Part shown: piece after piece, positions 16,881 through 25,972 of the stretch
Layout: each line of letters opens with the position of its first letter
Numbering within the stretch: position 1 is the stretch's first letter
Source of the DNA: Cupriavidus cauae
Lineage (GTDB): Bacteria; Pseudomonadota; Gammaproteobacteria; Burkholderiales; Burkholderiaceae
Length of the DNA stretch: 64,000 bases
Reading direction: 5' to 3'
Assembly: GCF_008632125.1 (NCBI RefSeq)
Contig: NZ_VWRN01000031.1
Coordinates: forward strand, 124,001 to 188,000
Notes under the pieces: model-generated
Databases searched by the model: none
The model's input: only the letters and a program-made list of their open reading frames with translations
Told to the model about the DNA's origin: nothing
Program-made: the position numbers and the translations under genes

Positions 16881-18116
16881 ATGAGGAAGTCCCAACGTTC
16901 GAGTTTGCTTGCCGTTACCGCTGCGCTGACGGTTCTGACGCTGTCCGCCTGCGGCAACGACGCCCCGCAGGGCGGCGCGATGCCGCCGCCCGAGGTGGGC
17001 GTGGTGACGGTGACGCCGACGGCGGTACCGGTCGTCAACGAGCTGCCGGGCCGTCTCGAAGGCGTACGTACCGCCGAAGTGCGGGCGCGGGTCGAAGGTA
17101 TCGTGCTGTCGCGCAACTACCGTGAGGGCGGCGAGGTCAAGGCCGGCCAGGTGATGTTCAAGATCGACCCGGCGCCGTACCAGGCCCAGCTGGCGTCGGC
17201 CAAGGCGAGCCTGGCGCGCGCCGAGGCCAACGCGGTCGCCGCGCGGCAGAAGGCCGAGCGCTACAAGCCGCTGGTGGCGGTCAACGCGGTCAGCAAGCAG
17301 GAATATGACGAGGCCGTCGCCGCCGCGGGCCAAGCCAGCGCCGAGATCGCCTCGGCCAAGGCCGCGGTCACCACGGCCCAGATCAACCTGGGCTATACCA
17401 CGGTCACCGCGCCGATCTCCGGCCGTGCCGGCCGTGCGCTGGTAACCGAGGGCGCGCTGGTCGGCAACGGCGAGGCGACCCGCCTGGCGCTGGTCGAGCA
17501 GGTCGATCCGATCTGGGTGACCTTCACCCAGCCCGCCACCGAAGTGATGCGGCTGCGCCGCGGCATCGAGTCGGGCGCCATCAAGGGCGTCGACGGCGGC
17601 GCCAAGGTGCGGCTGTTCCTGGAGGACGGCACCGAATACAGCGAGACCGGCAAGCTGCTGTTCTCGGACATGACGGTCGACCCGAGCACCGGCGCGATCA
17701 CGCTGCGCGCGCAGTTCCCGAATCCGCGGCGCGAGCTGCTGTCGGGCACCTACGTGCGGGTGCGGGTCGAGCAGGGTGTCGACGAGAACGCGCTGACCGT
17801 GCCGCAACGCGCGCTGATCCGCAACGCCCAGGGCGCCGCGGTGATGGTGGTCGGCGCGGACGGCAACGTCGCCGCGGTGCCGGTCAAGGCCGGCGCGGCG
17901 ATCGGGGACCGCTGGATCGTCACCGAAGGCCTGAAGGGCGGCGAGAAGGTGATCGTCGAGGGCCTGCAGAAGGTCAAGCCGGGTGCGCCGGCCAAGGCCG
18001 TGCCGTTCCAGGCGCAGGCCCCGGCAGGCGGCGCCAGCGGCGCGGCGGCTGCGGCCGGCCAGGGCGGCGCTTCGGCGCCGGCGGCCGCTTCGGCGGCCCA
18101 GGCCAAGCAGGGCTGA
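16881..18116 (+). CDS. RND efflux periplasmic adaptor lipoprotein (AcrA/MexA type)
   Basis: Membrane-fusion protein linking the RND pump to the outer-membrane channel. It is 411 residues long, with a lipoprotein signal and lipobox LSACG near residue 20. The lipoyl half-motifs are EVRARVEGIVLSRNYREGGE and GYTTVTAPISGRAGRALV, with a coiled-coil hairpin between them (QLASAKASLARAEANAVAA to ASAKAAVTTAQ). The beta-barrel and membrane-proximal domains end with GLQKVKPGAPAKAVPF, followed by an Ala/Gly-rich tail. ATG 16881 places the signal peptide correctly. It is the first gene of a three-gene operon with the permease 79 bases downstream. Confidence 0.95.
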   Translation: MRKSQRSSLLAVTAALTVLTLSACGNDAPQGGAMPPPEVGVVTVTPTAVPVVNELPGRLEGVRTAEVRARVEGIVLSRNYREGGEVKAGQVMFKIDPAPYQAQLASAKASLARAEANAVAARQKAERYKPLVAVNAVSKQEYDEAVAAAGQASAEIASAKAAVTTAQINLGYTTVTAPISGRAGRALVTEGALVGNGEATRLALVEQVDPIWVTFTQPATEVMRLRRGIESGAIKGVDGGAKVRLFLEDGTEYSETGKLLFSDMTVDPSTGAITLRAQFPNPRRELLSGTYVRVRVEQGVDENALTVPQRALIRNAQGAAVMVVGADGNVAAVPVKAGAAIGDRWIVTEGLKGGEKVIVEGLQKVKPGAPAKAVPFQAQAPAGGASGAAAAAGQGGASAPAAASAAQAKQG

Positions 18117-18195
18117 GCACGGCTCCGGCAACGGGACCAGCGGTAAGCGCAAGTCAAGCGCAAGCAGATAGCGGAATACACAGGGAGCCAGCCTC

Positions 18196-21100
18196 ATGGC
18201 CAAGTTTTTCATCGACCGGCCGGTGTTCGCGTGGGTGATCGCGCTGATCATCGTGCTGGGCGGGATATTGTCGATCATGCAGTTGCCGATCGCGCAGTAT
18301 CCCAATATCGCGCCGCCGACCATCTCGGTCACGGCGACCTACCCCGGCGCCTCCGCCAAGACGCTCGAAGACTCGGTCACCTCGGTGATCGAGCAGGAGC
18401 TCAATGGCGCGCCCGGGCTGATGTACTACCAGTCGACCAGTGAGTCGACCGGCCTGGCGACCATCACCATCGCCTTCCAGCCGGGTACCAACGTCGACCT
18501 GAATTCGGTCGAGGTGCAGAACCGCCTGAAGCGGGTCGAGGCGCGTCTGCCGGCGGAAGTGCGCCAGCAGGGCGTGCGCGTCGAGAAGGCCGGGAACAAC
18601 TACATGATGTTCCTGACCGTGACGTCCAAGTCCGGCAATGCCAGCGCGATCGAGCTGGGCAACTACGTATCGGCCAGCGTGCTGGACTCGATCCGCCGTG
18701 TGCCCGGCGTCGGCCAGGCCGACCTGTTCGGTACCGAGTACGCGATGCGGGTGTGGCTGGATCCGGCCAAGCTGACCGGCTACAACCTGACCCCGCTGGA
18801 CGTCACCGCGGCGATCTCCGAGCAGAACATCCAGGTCGCCGTCGGCGAGCTGGGCGGCACGCCGTCGCCGCGCGGCACCGAGCTGAACGCCACGGTGACC
18901 ACGCAGAGCCGGCTGTCGACGCCCGAGGAATTCGCCAACATCCTGTTGCGCGTGAATCCGGACGGCTCGCAGGTGCGCATCCGCGACGTCGGCCGCGTGG
19001 AACTGGGCGGCGCCGACTATTCGACCGTCGCCCGTACCAACGGCAAGCAGTCGGCCGCCATCGCCATCAAGCTGGCGCCGACCGCCAACGCGCTGTCCAC
19101 CGCCACCGCGGTGCGCGCGAAGATGGAGGAGCTGTCGAAGTTCTTCCCGGCGGACTACGAGTACACCGTTCCGTACGACACCTCGGCCTTCGTCAAGATC
19201 TCGATCGAGGAAGTGGTCAAGACCCTGCTCGAAGCGATCGTGCTGGTGTTCCTGGTGATGTACCTGTTCCTGCAGAACTTCCGCGCCACGATCATCCCGA
19301 CGCTGGTGGTGCCGGTCGCGCTGCTGGGTACGTTCGGCATGCTGCTGGCGTTCGGCTTCTCGATCAACGTGCTGACGATGTTCGGCATGGTGCTGGCCAT
19401 CGGTATTCTGGTGGACGACGCGATCGTGGTGGTCGAGAACGTCGAGCGGATCATGAGCGAGGAAGGGCTGTCTCCACGCGAGGCGACCCGCAAGGCGATG
19501 GGCCAGATCACCGGCGCCATCGTCGGCATCACGCTGGTGCTGACCGCGGTGTTCATCCCGATGGCGTTCTTCGCCGGTTCGGTGGGCAACATCTATCGCC
19601 AGTTCTCGCTGTCGCTGATCGCCTCGATGGCGTTCTCGGCCCTGATGGCGCTGACGCTGACGCCGGCACTGTGCGCGACGCTGCTCAAGCCGGTCGAGGC
19701 GGGCCATCACCACGAGAAGAAGGGCTTCTTCGGCTGGTTCAACCGCAGCTTCGCGCGCGCGGCGACGGGCTACCAGAGCATGGTGGCGCGCATCCTGGGC
19801 CGCACCGGCCGCTACCTGATCCTGTACGGCGTGATCATCGTCGCGGTCGTGCTGCTGTTCCAGCGCCTGCCGTCGTCGTTCCTGCCTGACGAGGACCAGG
19901 GCTACACCATCACCGTGGTGCAGCTGCCCAATGGCGCGACGCAGGAGCGCACTCTCGGCGTGCTCAAGCAGATCGAGGACTACTACCTGCAGAAGGAAAG
20001 CAAGATCGTCGACCAGATGATCACGGTGGCGGGCTTCTCGTTCTTCGGCCGCGGCCAGAACGGCGGTATCGCCTTCGTGCGGCTCAAGGACTGGAAGGAG
20101 CGCAGCGGCTCGGACGAAACCGCGCAGGCCCTGGTCGGCCGGGCGTTCGGCGCGCTGTCGTTCATCAAGGACGCGATCATCTTCCCGCTGAACCCGCCGG
20201 CGATTCCGGAACTGGGCAACTCGTCGGGCTTCGACTTCCGCCTGCAGGACCGCTCGGGCCAAGGCCACGCCAAGCTGATGGAAGCGCGCAACATGATGCT
20301 CGGCATGGCCGCGCAGAATCCGGTGCTGGCCGGCGTGCGTCCGGAAGGCCAGGAAGACGCGCCGCAGCTGCAGATCGACATCGATCGCGAGAAGGCGCGC
20401 GCGCTGGGCGTGTCGATCGCCGACATCAACTCCACGCTGTCGATCGCGTTCGGCTCCTCGTACGTCAACGACTTCATCTACGAAGGCCGCGTGCGCCGCG
20501 TGATCGCCCAGGCCGAAGGGGCGGACCGCCGTCTGCCGGACGACCTGACCAAGCTGCGCGTGCGCAACAGCAACGGCGACATGGTGGCCTTCGCGGCGTT
20601 CGCGACGTCGAAGTGGATCATGGGCTCGCCGCGCCTGGAGCGCTACAACGGGCTGCCCGCCGTCAAGCTGGCCGGCCAGGCCGCGCCGGGCCGCAGTACC
20701 GGCGAGGCGATGGCGGCGATGGAAGAGATGTTCGCCAAGCTGCCGCCGGGCTTCGGCTTCGAGTGGTCGGGCCAGTCGTACGAAGAGCGCCTGGCCGGCG
20801 CGCAGGAACCGATGCTGTACACGCTGTCGCTGATCATCGTGTTCCTGTGCCTGGCCGCGCTGTACGAGAGCTGGTCGATCCCGGCCGCGGTGCTGCTGGT
20901 GGTGCCGCTGGGCGTGCTCGGCGCGCTGCTGGGCGTGACGCTGCGCGGCATGCCGAACGACGTCTACTTCAAGGTGGGCCTGATCGCCACCATCGGCCTG
21001 TCGGCGAAGAACGCGATTCTGATCGTGGAATTCGCCAAGGACCTGCAGGCGCAGGGACGCGGGCTGATCGACGCGACGCTCGAGGCGGTGCACCTGCGCT

Positions 21101-21348
21101 TCCGGCCGATCCTGATGACGTCGTTCGCGTTCATCCTGGGCGTGCTGCCGCTGGCGATCTCGACCGGCGCCGGTTCGGGCAGCCAGCGCGCCATCGGTAC
21201 CGGCGTGATGGGCGGGATGATCACGGCGACGCTGCTGGCGATCTTCCTGGTGCCCGTGTTCTTCGTGGTGATCCGCAAACGCTTCAAGGGCAGCGAGCGT
21301 CAGCGCATGCTGGACCAGAAGTGGCTGGACCCGAAGGAGGAAATCTGA
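18196..21348 (+). CDS. RND/HAE1 multidrug efflux permease (AcrB/MexB type)
   Basis: Full-length (1050 residues) proton-driven trimeric drug exporter of the inner membrane. The N-terminus [19 protein letters not shown] is canonical for the family. The proton-relay aspartates are D407 and D408 in [16 protein letters not shown], and the matching lysine is K938 in [15 protein letters not shown]. Both large periplasmic loops are intact, with [13 protein letters not shown] in the second. A GGAGCC sequence precedes the ATG. It sits between its adaptor and outer-membrane factor genes, with one base between this stop and the next ATG. Probable substrates are amphiphilic drugs and aromatics, as for TtgB and MexB. 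Confidence 0.97.
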   Translation: MAKFFIDRPVFAWVIALIIVLGGILSIMQLPIAQYPNIAPPTISVTATYPGASAKTLEDSVTSVIEQELNGAPGLMYYQSTSESTGLATITIAFQPGTNVDLNSVEVQNRLKRVEARLPAEVRQQGVRVEKAGNNYMMFLTVTSKSGNASAIELGNYVSASVLDSIRRVPGVGQADLFGTEYAMRVWLDPAKLTGYNLTPLDVTAAISEQNIQVAVGELGGTPSPRGTELNATVTTQSRLSTPEEFANILLRVNPDGSQVRIRDVGRVELGGADYSTVARTNGKQSAAIAIKLAPTANALSTATAVRAKMEELSKFFPADYEYTVPYDTSAFVKISIEEVVKTLLEAIVLVFLVMYLFLQNFRATIIPTLVVPVALLGTFGMLLAFGFSINVLTMFGMVLAIGILVDDAIVVVENVERIMSEEGLSPREATRKAMGQITGAIVGITLVLTAVFIPMAFFAGSVGNIYRQFSLSLIASMAFSALMALTLTPALCATLLKPVEAGHHHEKKGFFGWFNRSFARAATGYQSMVARILGRTGRYLILYGVIIVAVVLLFQRLPSSFLPDEDQGYTITVVQLPNGATQERTLGVLKQIEDYYLQKESKIVDQMITVAGFSFFGRGQNGGIAFVRLKDWKERSGSDETAQALVGRAFGALSFIKDAIIFPLNPPAIPELGNSSGFDFRLQDRSGQGHAKLMEARNMMLGMAAQNPVLAGVRPEGQEDAPQLQIDIDREKARALGVSIADINSTLSIAFGSSYVNDFIYEGRVRRVIAQAEGADRRLPDDLTKLRVRNSNGDMVAFAAFATSKWIMGSPRLERYNGLPAVKLAGQAAPGRSTGEAMAAMEEMFAKLPPGFGFEWSGQSYEERLAGAQEPMLYTLSLIIVFLCLAALYESWSIPAAVLLVVPLGVLGALLGVTLRGMPNDVYFKVGLIATIGLSAKNAILIVEFAKDLQAQGRGLIDATLEAVHLRFRPILMTSFAFILGVLPLAISTGAGSGSQRAIGTGVMGGMITATLLAIFLVPVFFVVIRKRFKGSERQRMLDQKWLDPKEEI

Positions 21349-21349
21349 C

Positions 21350-22825
21350 ATGACGAAAACACTGACCGCGCTGCTGCTGGTGGCCGGCGTGCTGTCCGGC
21401 TGCACCCTGGCGCCGCGGTATGAGCGTCCGGCCGCGCCGGTGGCAACCGACTTCCCGGCCGCGCCGGAAGGCTACGGCCAGTCCGAGGTGAAGACCGGCG
21501 AGAGCCGCCGCGCGGCCGACATCGGCTGGCGCGAGTTCTTCCGCGATCCGCGCCTGCAGGCGATGATCGCGACCGCGCTGGACAACAACCGCGACCTGCG
21601 CACCGCCGCGCTGCGCATCGAGGAAGCGCGTGCGCTGTACCAGGTGCAGCGCTCCGACCTGCTGCCGACCGTCAACGCGACCGGCGGCTACACGCGCCAG
21701 CAGGTCTCGGGCGCCGCCTCGCCGCTGGGCCAAGGCTATATCGCCGAGTACTGGCAGGCCGGCGGCGCGATCACCTCGTACGAGCTCGATTTCTTCGGCC
21801 GCGTGCGAAGCCTGTCCAATGCCGCGCTGGCGCAGTACTTCGCCACCGAGGAAGCGCGCCGCGCCGCGCAGATCTCGCTGGTGTCGGAAGTCGCCAAGGC
21901 CTATCTGGCCGAGCGCGCCTACGACGAGCAGTACGCGATCGCGCAGAACACGCTGAAGACCCGCGAGGAAACCTTCCGCCTGGCGCAGCAGCGTTTCGAG
22001 GCCGGCGCCACCTCGGCGCTGGACCTGCGCGACAACGAGTCGCTGGTGGCCCAGGCTCGCGTCTCGGCCGCCGAGCTGGCGCGCCAGCGCGCGCAGGCAC
22101 GCAACGCGCTGGAGGTGCTGGTCGGCACGCCGCTCGGTTCGATCCCGAACCTGCCGCCGCCGCGCACGCTGTCGGAGGAACGCTTCGTCACCGACATCCC
22201 GCCGGGACTGCCTTCGGACCTGCTCGAGCAGCGTCCCGATATCCGCCAGGCCGAACAGGAACTGCTGTCGGCCAACGCGAATATCGGCGCCGCCCGCGCC
22301 GCGTTCTTCCCGCGCATCACGCTGACCGGCACGCTCGGCAGCATGAGCCGCGACTTCTCGGGTCTGTTCGAGGCCGGCACCAAGGCGTGGTCGTTCGCGC
22401 CGCAACTGGTGCTGCCGATCTTCGACTTCGGCCGCAACATGTCGAACTTGGATCTGGCCAACGTGCGCAAGAACATCCAGGTGGCCAACTACGAGAAGAC
22501 CATCCAGGTGGCCTTCCGCGAGGTGGCCGACGCGCTGGTCGCGCGCGGCACGCTGGAAGAGCAGGTCAGCAGCCAGGAGCAGGTGCGCAACGCCGAGGCG
22601 GCGCGCTTCGAACTGGCCAATCTGCGCTTCCGCAGCGGCATCACCGGGCAGATCGAGGCACTGGACGCGCAGCGGCAGCTGTTCACCGCCGAGCAGGCGC
22701 TGATCCAGGCGCGGCAGCTGCGGCTGAACAACGCGATCGACCTGTATCGCGCGCTGGGCGGCGGGCTGTCGGAAACCGGCCCGGTGGCCGCGGCGCCGAC
22801 GCCGCAGAACGGCACCGCGCGCTGA
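21350..22825 (+). CDS. Outer-membrane efflux lipoprotein (OprM/NodT family)
   Basis: Outer-membrane channel of the tripartite pump, 491 residues. The lipoprotein signal ends in LSGCTLAPRYERP. Two TolC-like repeats follow, with family marks DPRLQAMIATALDNNRDLR, YIAEYWQAGGAITSYELDFF and LEQRPDIRQAEQELLSANAN. The ATG overlaps the region directly after the permease stop, and the ribosome binding site AAGGAGG lies inside the end of the permease gene. A strong terminator 24 bases after the stop closes the operon. Confidence 0.95.
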   Translation: MTKTLTALLLVAGVLSGCTLAPRYERPAAPVATDFPAAPEGYGQSEVKTGESRRAADIGWREFFRDPRLQAMIATALDNNRDLRTAALRIEEARALYQVQRSDLLPTVNATGGYTRQQVSGAASPLGQGYIAEYWQAGGAITSYELDFFGRVRSLSNAALAQYFATEEARRAAQISLVSEVAKAYLAERAYDEQYAIAQNTLKTREETFRLAQQRFEAGATSALDLRDNESLVAQARVSAAELARQRAQARNALEVLVGTPLGSIPNLPPPRTLSEERFVTDIPPGLPSDLLEQRPDIRQAEQELLSANANIGAARAAFFPRITLTGTLGSMSRDFSGLFEAGTKAWSFAPQLVLPIFDFGRNMSNLDLANVRKNIQVANYEKTIQVAFREVADALVARGTLEEQVSSQEQVRNAEAARFELANLRFRSGITGQIEALDAQRQLFTAEQALIQARQLRLNNAIDLYRALGGGLSETGPVAAAPTPQNGTAR

Positions 22826-22849
22826 AGGCGCGGCAGCCGGCAGGACAAG

Positions 22850-22878
22850 GAAAGCGCCTTCGGGCGCTTTCTTTTTTT
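22850..22878 (+). terminator. Rho-independent terminator of the efflux operon
   Basis: Nine-bp stem GAAAGCGCC/GGCGCTTTC closed by a TTCG tetraloop and followed by seven T residues. It is a textbook terminator immediately after the outer-membrane factor gene. Confidence 0.93.
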
Positions 22879-23038
22879 CACTGACAGGCATCCCGGGTGC
22901 TGTTGCCCCGGACCCTGGCCAATGCTAGATTCGCCTGCATCCAGCCCTTGGCAGTAAGCCGTTGCAATCATCCAGCAGCGCGCCGAACCCCTGGGCTTTT
23001 TTCATTCTGGCGTAGCAACGCAGGCCGCAGGAGTCAGC

Positions 23039-23773
23039 ATGCCGACAGCCATCCTTATCGACGGCGCCTTCTTCATCAAGCGCTTTCGGGCAATCGAGCC
23101 GCAGAACGCCCATGACGCGCGCCGGGCGGCGGAGTGCGCCCATCGATGGGCATGTGCCCATCTGTCACCACGTCGAAACGGCACTGGAGGCGATGCATTC
23201 CCGGATCGCCAGAGACGGCGGCTGGATCGTCGCGAGTTGTATCGCATCTTCTTCTACGACTGTCCGCCGCTGACAAAGAAGATGCACAACCCGATCAACA
23301 AGCGAATTGTCGACTTCGCCAAGTCGGCCGAGGCTGCTTTCCGGCTTCAGCTCCATGAGCATCTGCGAGGCATGCGCAAGGTCGCACTGCGGCTCGGGCA
23401 TCTTTCCACCTACAGCCAATGGACCATCAAGGCGTCCAGGGTCGCCGACCTGTTGGCCGGCAAGATGCAGATGGCCGAGCTGACGCCCGACGATGTAATG
23501 GTCGATATCCGCCAAAAAGGCGTCGACATGCGAATCGGCGTCGATGTGTCCTCGTTGGCGTTCAAGAAGCAGGTTGACCAGATCGTGCTGATAGCGGGCG
23601 ACGCCGACTTCGTGCCGGCGGCAAAGCAGGCCAGGCGCGAAGGAATCGACTTCATCCTCGATCCCATGTGGCAGCGCATTCCACCAAACCTCAACGAGCA
23701 CATCGATGGTCTGCGATCGACTTGCCCGCGGCAGAGAGTCCTCGAATGCCGGGGCGATGCTTCGCAACCGTAG
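23039..23773 (+). CDS. NYN-domain protein (LabA/DUF88-like putative ribonuclease)
   Basis: Predicted PIN-like NYN nuclease of 244 residues. The acidic active-site residues characteristic of the fold appear in AILIDGAFF (residues 4-12), in QKGVDMRIGVDVSSLA near residue 160, and in IAGDADFVPAAKQARREGI near 185. The middle block LYRIFFYDCPPLTKKM and LRKVALRLGHL are typical of the DUF88 subgroup. Residues 30-60 are unusually basic and less conserved-looking, so a small local frame change there is possible. AGGAG lies five bases before the ATG. The gene is less GC-rich than its neighbours and follows the efflux terminator, which suggests an acquired accessory gene. Confidence 0.82.
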   Translation: MPTAILIDGAFFIKRFRAIEPQNAHDARRAAECAHRWACAHLSPRRNGTGGDAFPDRQRRRLDRRELYRIFFYDCPPLTKKMHNPINKRIVDFAKSAEAAFRLQLHEHLRGMRKVALRLGHLSTYSQWTIKASRVADLLAGKMQMAELTPDDVMVDIRQKGVDMRIGVDVSSLAFKKQVDQIVLIAGDADFVPAAKQARREGIDFILDPMWQRIPPNLNEHIDGLRSTCPRQRVLECRGDASQP

Positions 23774-24245
23774 TTGCGTTTTGCCGTGTATGTGCGGGCT
23801 GTTCCTGGGGCGAAACATCGATAGCGGACAGGAGGTGGCCTGAGCGGCTCGCGGACTGTTAAAGCCCGGCGCGCTTTTCTACAGAACCGGCCGGCCGATG
23901 CACCTACGATCGCGTTTGTCGGTTCGCCCGTCAACGCTTGCGGGAGCCAGCTACCAACCCCAGCTCCTCGTTGGGTCGCACGTCATCCTTCCTTTGGTAG
24001 TTGGCTTTTTTTCTTCCCAGCCTTTTCCCGGCGGTTCCCTCCCCTCCCCTCGCCCGCTCCCTTCCGGTGCCGTTGCGATTCCATTTCGCTCGCGTTTTTC
24101 CCGGGCGCAGGCAGCATTAGCTTTCACGCGAAATTCACTAAAAAGCGTCGCCCGATCGGCGCCAGCTGTACGTGCACTCCTTCGGAAAGCGATACCTTGC
24201 GTCTCCACATCGTTCTTCAACGCCGGAGACCATGGGACATCGACC
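23774..24245. other. Gap between NYN and RhuM-like genes
   Basis: 472 bases with lower GC than the surroundings and no credible gene. It contains a strong stem-loop terminator at 23945-24013. An open frame running into the next gene from 23898 has no ribosome binding site and low-complexity content. Confidence 0.6.
23945..24013 (+). terminator. Long-stem Rho-independent terminator, possible small RNA end
   Basis: Thirteen-bp stem AGCCAGCTACCAA with TTGGTAGTTGGCT (one G-U pair), a 36-base apical region that can pair further (CCAAC with GTTGG), then a tract of seven T residues and CTT. It lies 172 bases after the NYN stop, farther than usual for a simple gene terminator. Confidence 0.7.
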
Positions 24246-24698
24246 ATGACAGACAATGCCAACGCCGACGGCGCCGACCGGCGCTACTACCAGACCGAGG
24301 ACTCGTTGACGCGCATCGCCTGCCGGGTGCTCGACGGCAAGCTGTGGATGACGCTCGACAATATGGCGGCCCTGTACCGGACCTCGGAGCAGGATGTCGC
24401 CAGGCAATTGAAGGCCGCCTTCTGCGGGCGCCGGCTCGGTTCTGCTTCGATCCGCAAGGAGGCCCAGCGCGACGATGGCGTGGCGCCCGGCCCGACCTGC
24501 TACGCGCTCGACGCGGTGCTGCTGGTCGGCGTGCGGCTGGGCTCGTCGCGCGGCGAGGCCTTTGCGCAATGGGCGGCCGACGTGCTCGCCAACGAGCCGG
24601 CCGGGCCGGTGGAGGAGTCAGCGGGCGAGTCAGCGGACAAGTCAGCGGACGAGCCGGCGGCGCAGCGGGCAGCGCCGGAGGCAGGCACGGTAAAGTAG
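24246..24698 (+). CDS. RhuM-like protein of unknown function
   Basis: Small protein (150 residues) related to the N-terminal part of virulence protein RhuM and its relatives. The tell-tale segment is VLDGKLWMTLDNMAALYRTS followed by an alpha-helical block and YALDAVLLVGVRLGSSRGEA. Full RhuM proteins are near 330 residues, so this is a short form. The C-terminus is a low-complexity run of Ser-Ala-Asp/Glu repeats (residues 118-145). The biochemical role is unknown, and relatives occur in genomic islands near restriction and toxin genes. ATG 24246 has GGAG 19 bases upstream only, so the start is moderately certain. Confidence 0.62.
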   Translation: MTDNANADGADRRYYQTEDSLTRIACRVLDGKLWMTLDNMAALYRTSEQDVARQLKAAFCGRRLGSASIRKEAQRDDGVAPGPTCYALDAVLLVGVRLGSSRGEAFAQWAADVLANEPAGPVEESAGESADKSADEPAAQRAAPEAGTVK

Positions 24699-24732
24699 CC
24701 CACCGAACAACCTGCCGTGGGCAAGGACGCAG

Positions 24733-25065
24733 ATGAAGCTGATTGAAACAGAGCGTTTGCAACAGGTGCTGAACGACTTCATCCGCGCCCGGGATTGGGC
24801 GCGGTACCACTCGCCGAAAAACCTGTCGATGGCCCTGAGCGTCGAGGTGGCCGAGCTGGTGGAGATCTTTCAGTGGAAGACGGAGCAGCAGTCCCACACC
24901 GTGATGGCGACGGACGAGCGCGAGCATGTGCGGCAGGAGCTGGCCGACATCCTGATCTACCTGGTCGAGCTGGCCAGTGTGCTGGAGGTCGATCTCGACG
25001 CCGCGGTGCGCGACAAGATCGCGCTCAATGCCGCCAAGTACCCCGCGATCACGCCATCGGAGTGA
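24733..25065 (+). CDS. MazG-like nucleotide pyrophosphohydrolase
   Basis: All-alpha NTP pyrophosphohydrolase of the iMazG/RS21-C6 type (110 residues), hydrolysing (d)NTPs to NMPs and pyrophosphate, often for removal of damaged nucleotides. The metal-binding motif pair is VEVAELVEIFQW (EVAE plus E, residues 38-45) and ELADILIYLVELA (E..D, residues 77-81). The basic DKIALNAAKYP is a conserved tail. It lies 34 bases after the RhuM-like gene and 25 before the DUF72 gene, so the three are probably one transcript. Confidence 0.9.
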   Translation: MKLIETERLQQVLNDFIRARDWARYHSPKNLSMALSVEVAELVEIFQWKTEQQSHTVMATDEREHVRQELADILIYLVELASVLEVDLDAAVRDKIALNAAKYPAITPSE

Positions 25066-25090
25066 ATCGCTAAATCGGAGGAGGATCGTC

Positions 25091-25972
25091 ATGGCAGCGA
25101 ATGCATCGACTCAGGCCGGCGCCATCCGCGTCGGCATCGGCGGCTGGACCTATGCCCCCTGGCGCGGCACGTTCTACCCGGAGGACCTGACGCAGGCGCG
25201 CGAACTCGAGTTCGCCAGCCGGCGGCTGACCGCGATCGAGATCAACAGCACCTACCACGGCACGCAGAAACGCGCGTCCTTCATCAAGTGGAAGGAGCAG
25301 ACCCCCGACGATTTCGTTTTCTCGGTCAAGGCGTCGCGTTATGCGACCAACCGCCGGGTGCTGGCGGAGGCCGGGGAGTCGGTCGAGCGCTTCATCGACA
25401 GCGGTATTACCGAACTGGGCGTCAAGCTCGGGCCGATCGTCTGGCAGTTCGCGCCGAGCAAGGTGTTCGATCCCGAGGATTTCGAGGCCTTTCTCGCCTT
25501 GCTGCCGCAGGAAGCCGACGGCATCGGGTTGCGCCATGTGGTCGAAGTGCGCCACGCCAGCTTTGCCTGCCCCGAGTTCCTGGCGCTGGCCCGCCGCTAC
25601 AAGGTGGCGACGGTCTTCACCGATGCCGAGAAATTCCCCTCGTTCGCGGATGTGACCGGGGACTTCGTCTACGCACGGCTGATGCGCAGCAACGCCAAGC
25701 TCAAGTACGGCTACGCGCCGAAATTGCTCGACGCGTGGGTCGAGCATGCCCAGGCGTGGGCGCGCGGCGAGGCGCCGCAGGGGCTGCCGCGGGTCGAGGA
25801 CAACGACGCCCCGGCAAGCCGCCGCGACGTCTTCGTCTTCTTCATCAACGGCGACAAGGAGCGCGCGCCGGCCGCCGCGACCGCCCTGCTGTCGCGCCTC
25901 GATCCGGACTACGAGGCGCGCGTGCGGGTTTCCGGCAGGAACACGGCCAGCACGCCGAGCAGCGGCAAGTAG
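25091..25972 (+). CDS. DUF72 (YecE-family) protein
   Basis: Member of the DUF72/YecE family, TIM-barrel-like proteins of unresolved function. It has 293 residues. The N-terminal signature IRVGIGGWTYAPWRGTFYP, then LTAIEINSTYHGTQK, FVFSVKASRYATN and WQFAPSK are diagnostic. The family tail ends near VFVFFINGDKERAPAAATAL. The last 20 or so residues here run antisense through the 3' end of the facing MFS gene (64-base overlap) and look like extension rather than conserved sequence. It has GGAGGA six bases before the ATG. Confidence 0.88.
   Translation: MAANASTQAGAIRVGIGGWTYAPWRGTFYPEDLTQARELEFASRRLTAIEINSTYHGTQKRASFIKWKEQTPDDFVFSVKASRYATNRRVLAEAGESVERFIDSGITELGVKLGPIVWQFAPSKVFDPEDFEAFLALLPQEADGIGLRHVVEVRHASFACPEFLALARRYKVATVFTDAEKFPSFADVTGDFVYARLMRSNAKLKYGYAPKLLDAWVEHAQAWARGEAPQGLPRVEDNDAPASRRDVFVFFINGDKERAPAAATALLSRLDPDYEARVRVSGRNTASTPSSGK

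Noticed and set aside
18154..21405. Long minus-strand open frame opposite the RND permease
   Set aside because: Low-complexity His/Gln/Arg composition typical of GC-rich antisense frames. The plus strand encodes a complete AcrB-type pump.
23120..23240. Frameshift in the NYN gene
   Set aside because: The basic, poorly conserved segment raised the question, but the frame stays open and conserved motifs on both sides are in the same frame, so I left the gene intact.
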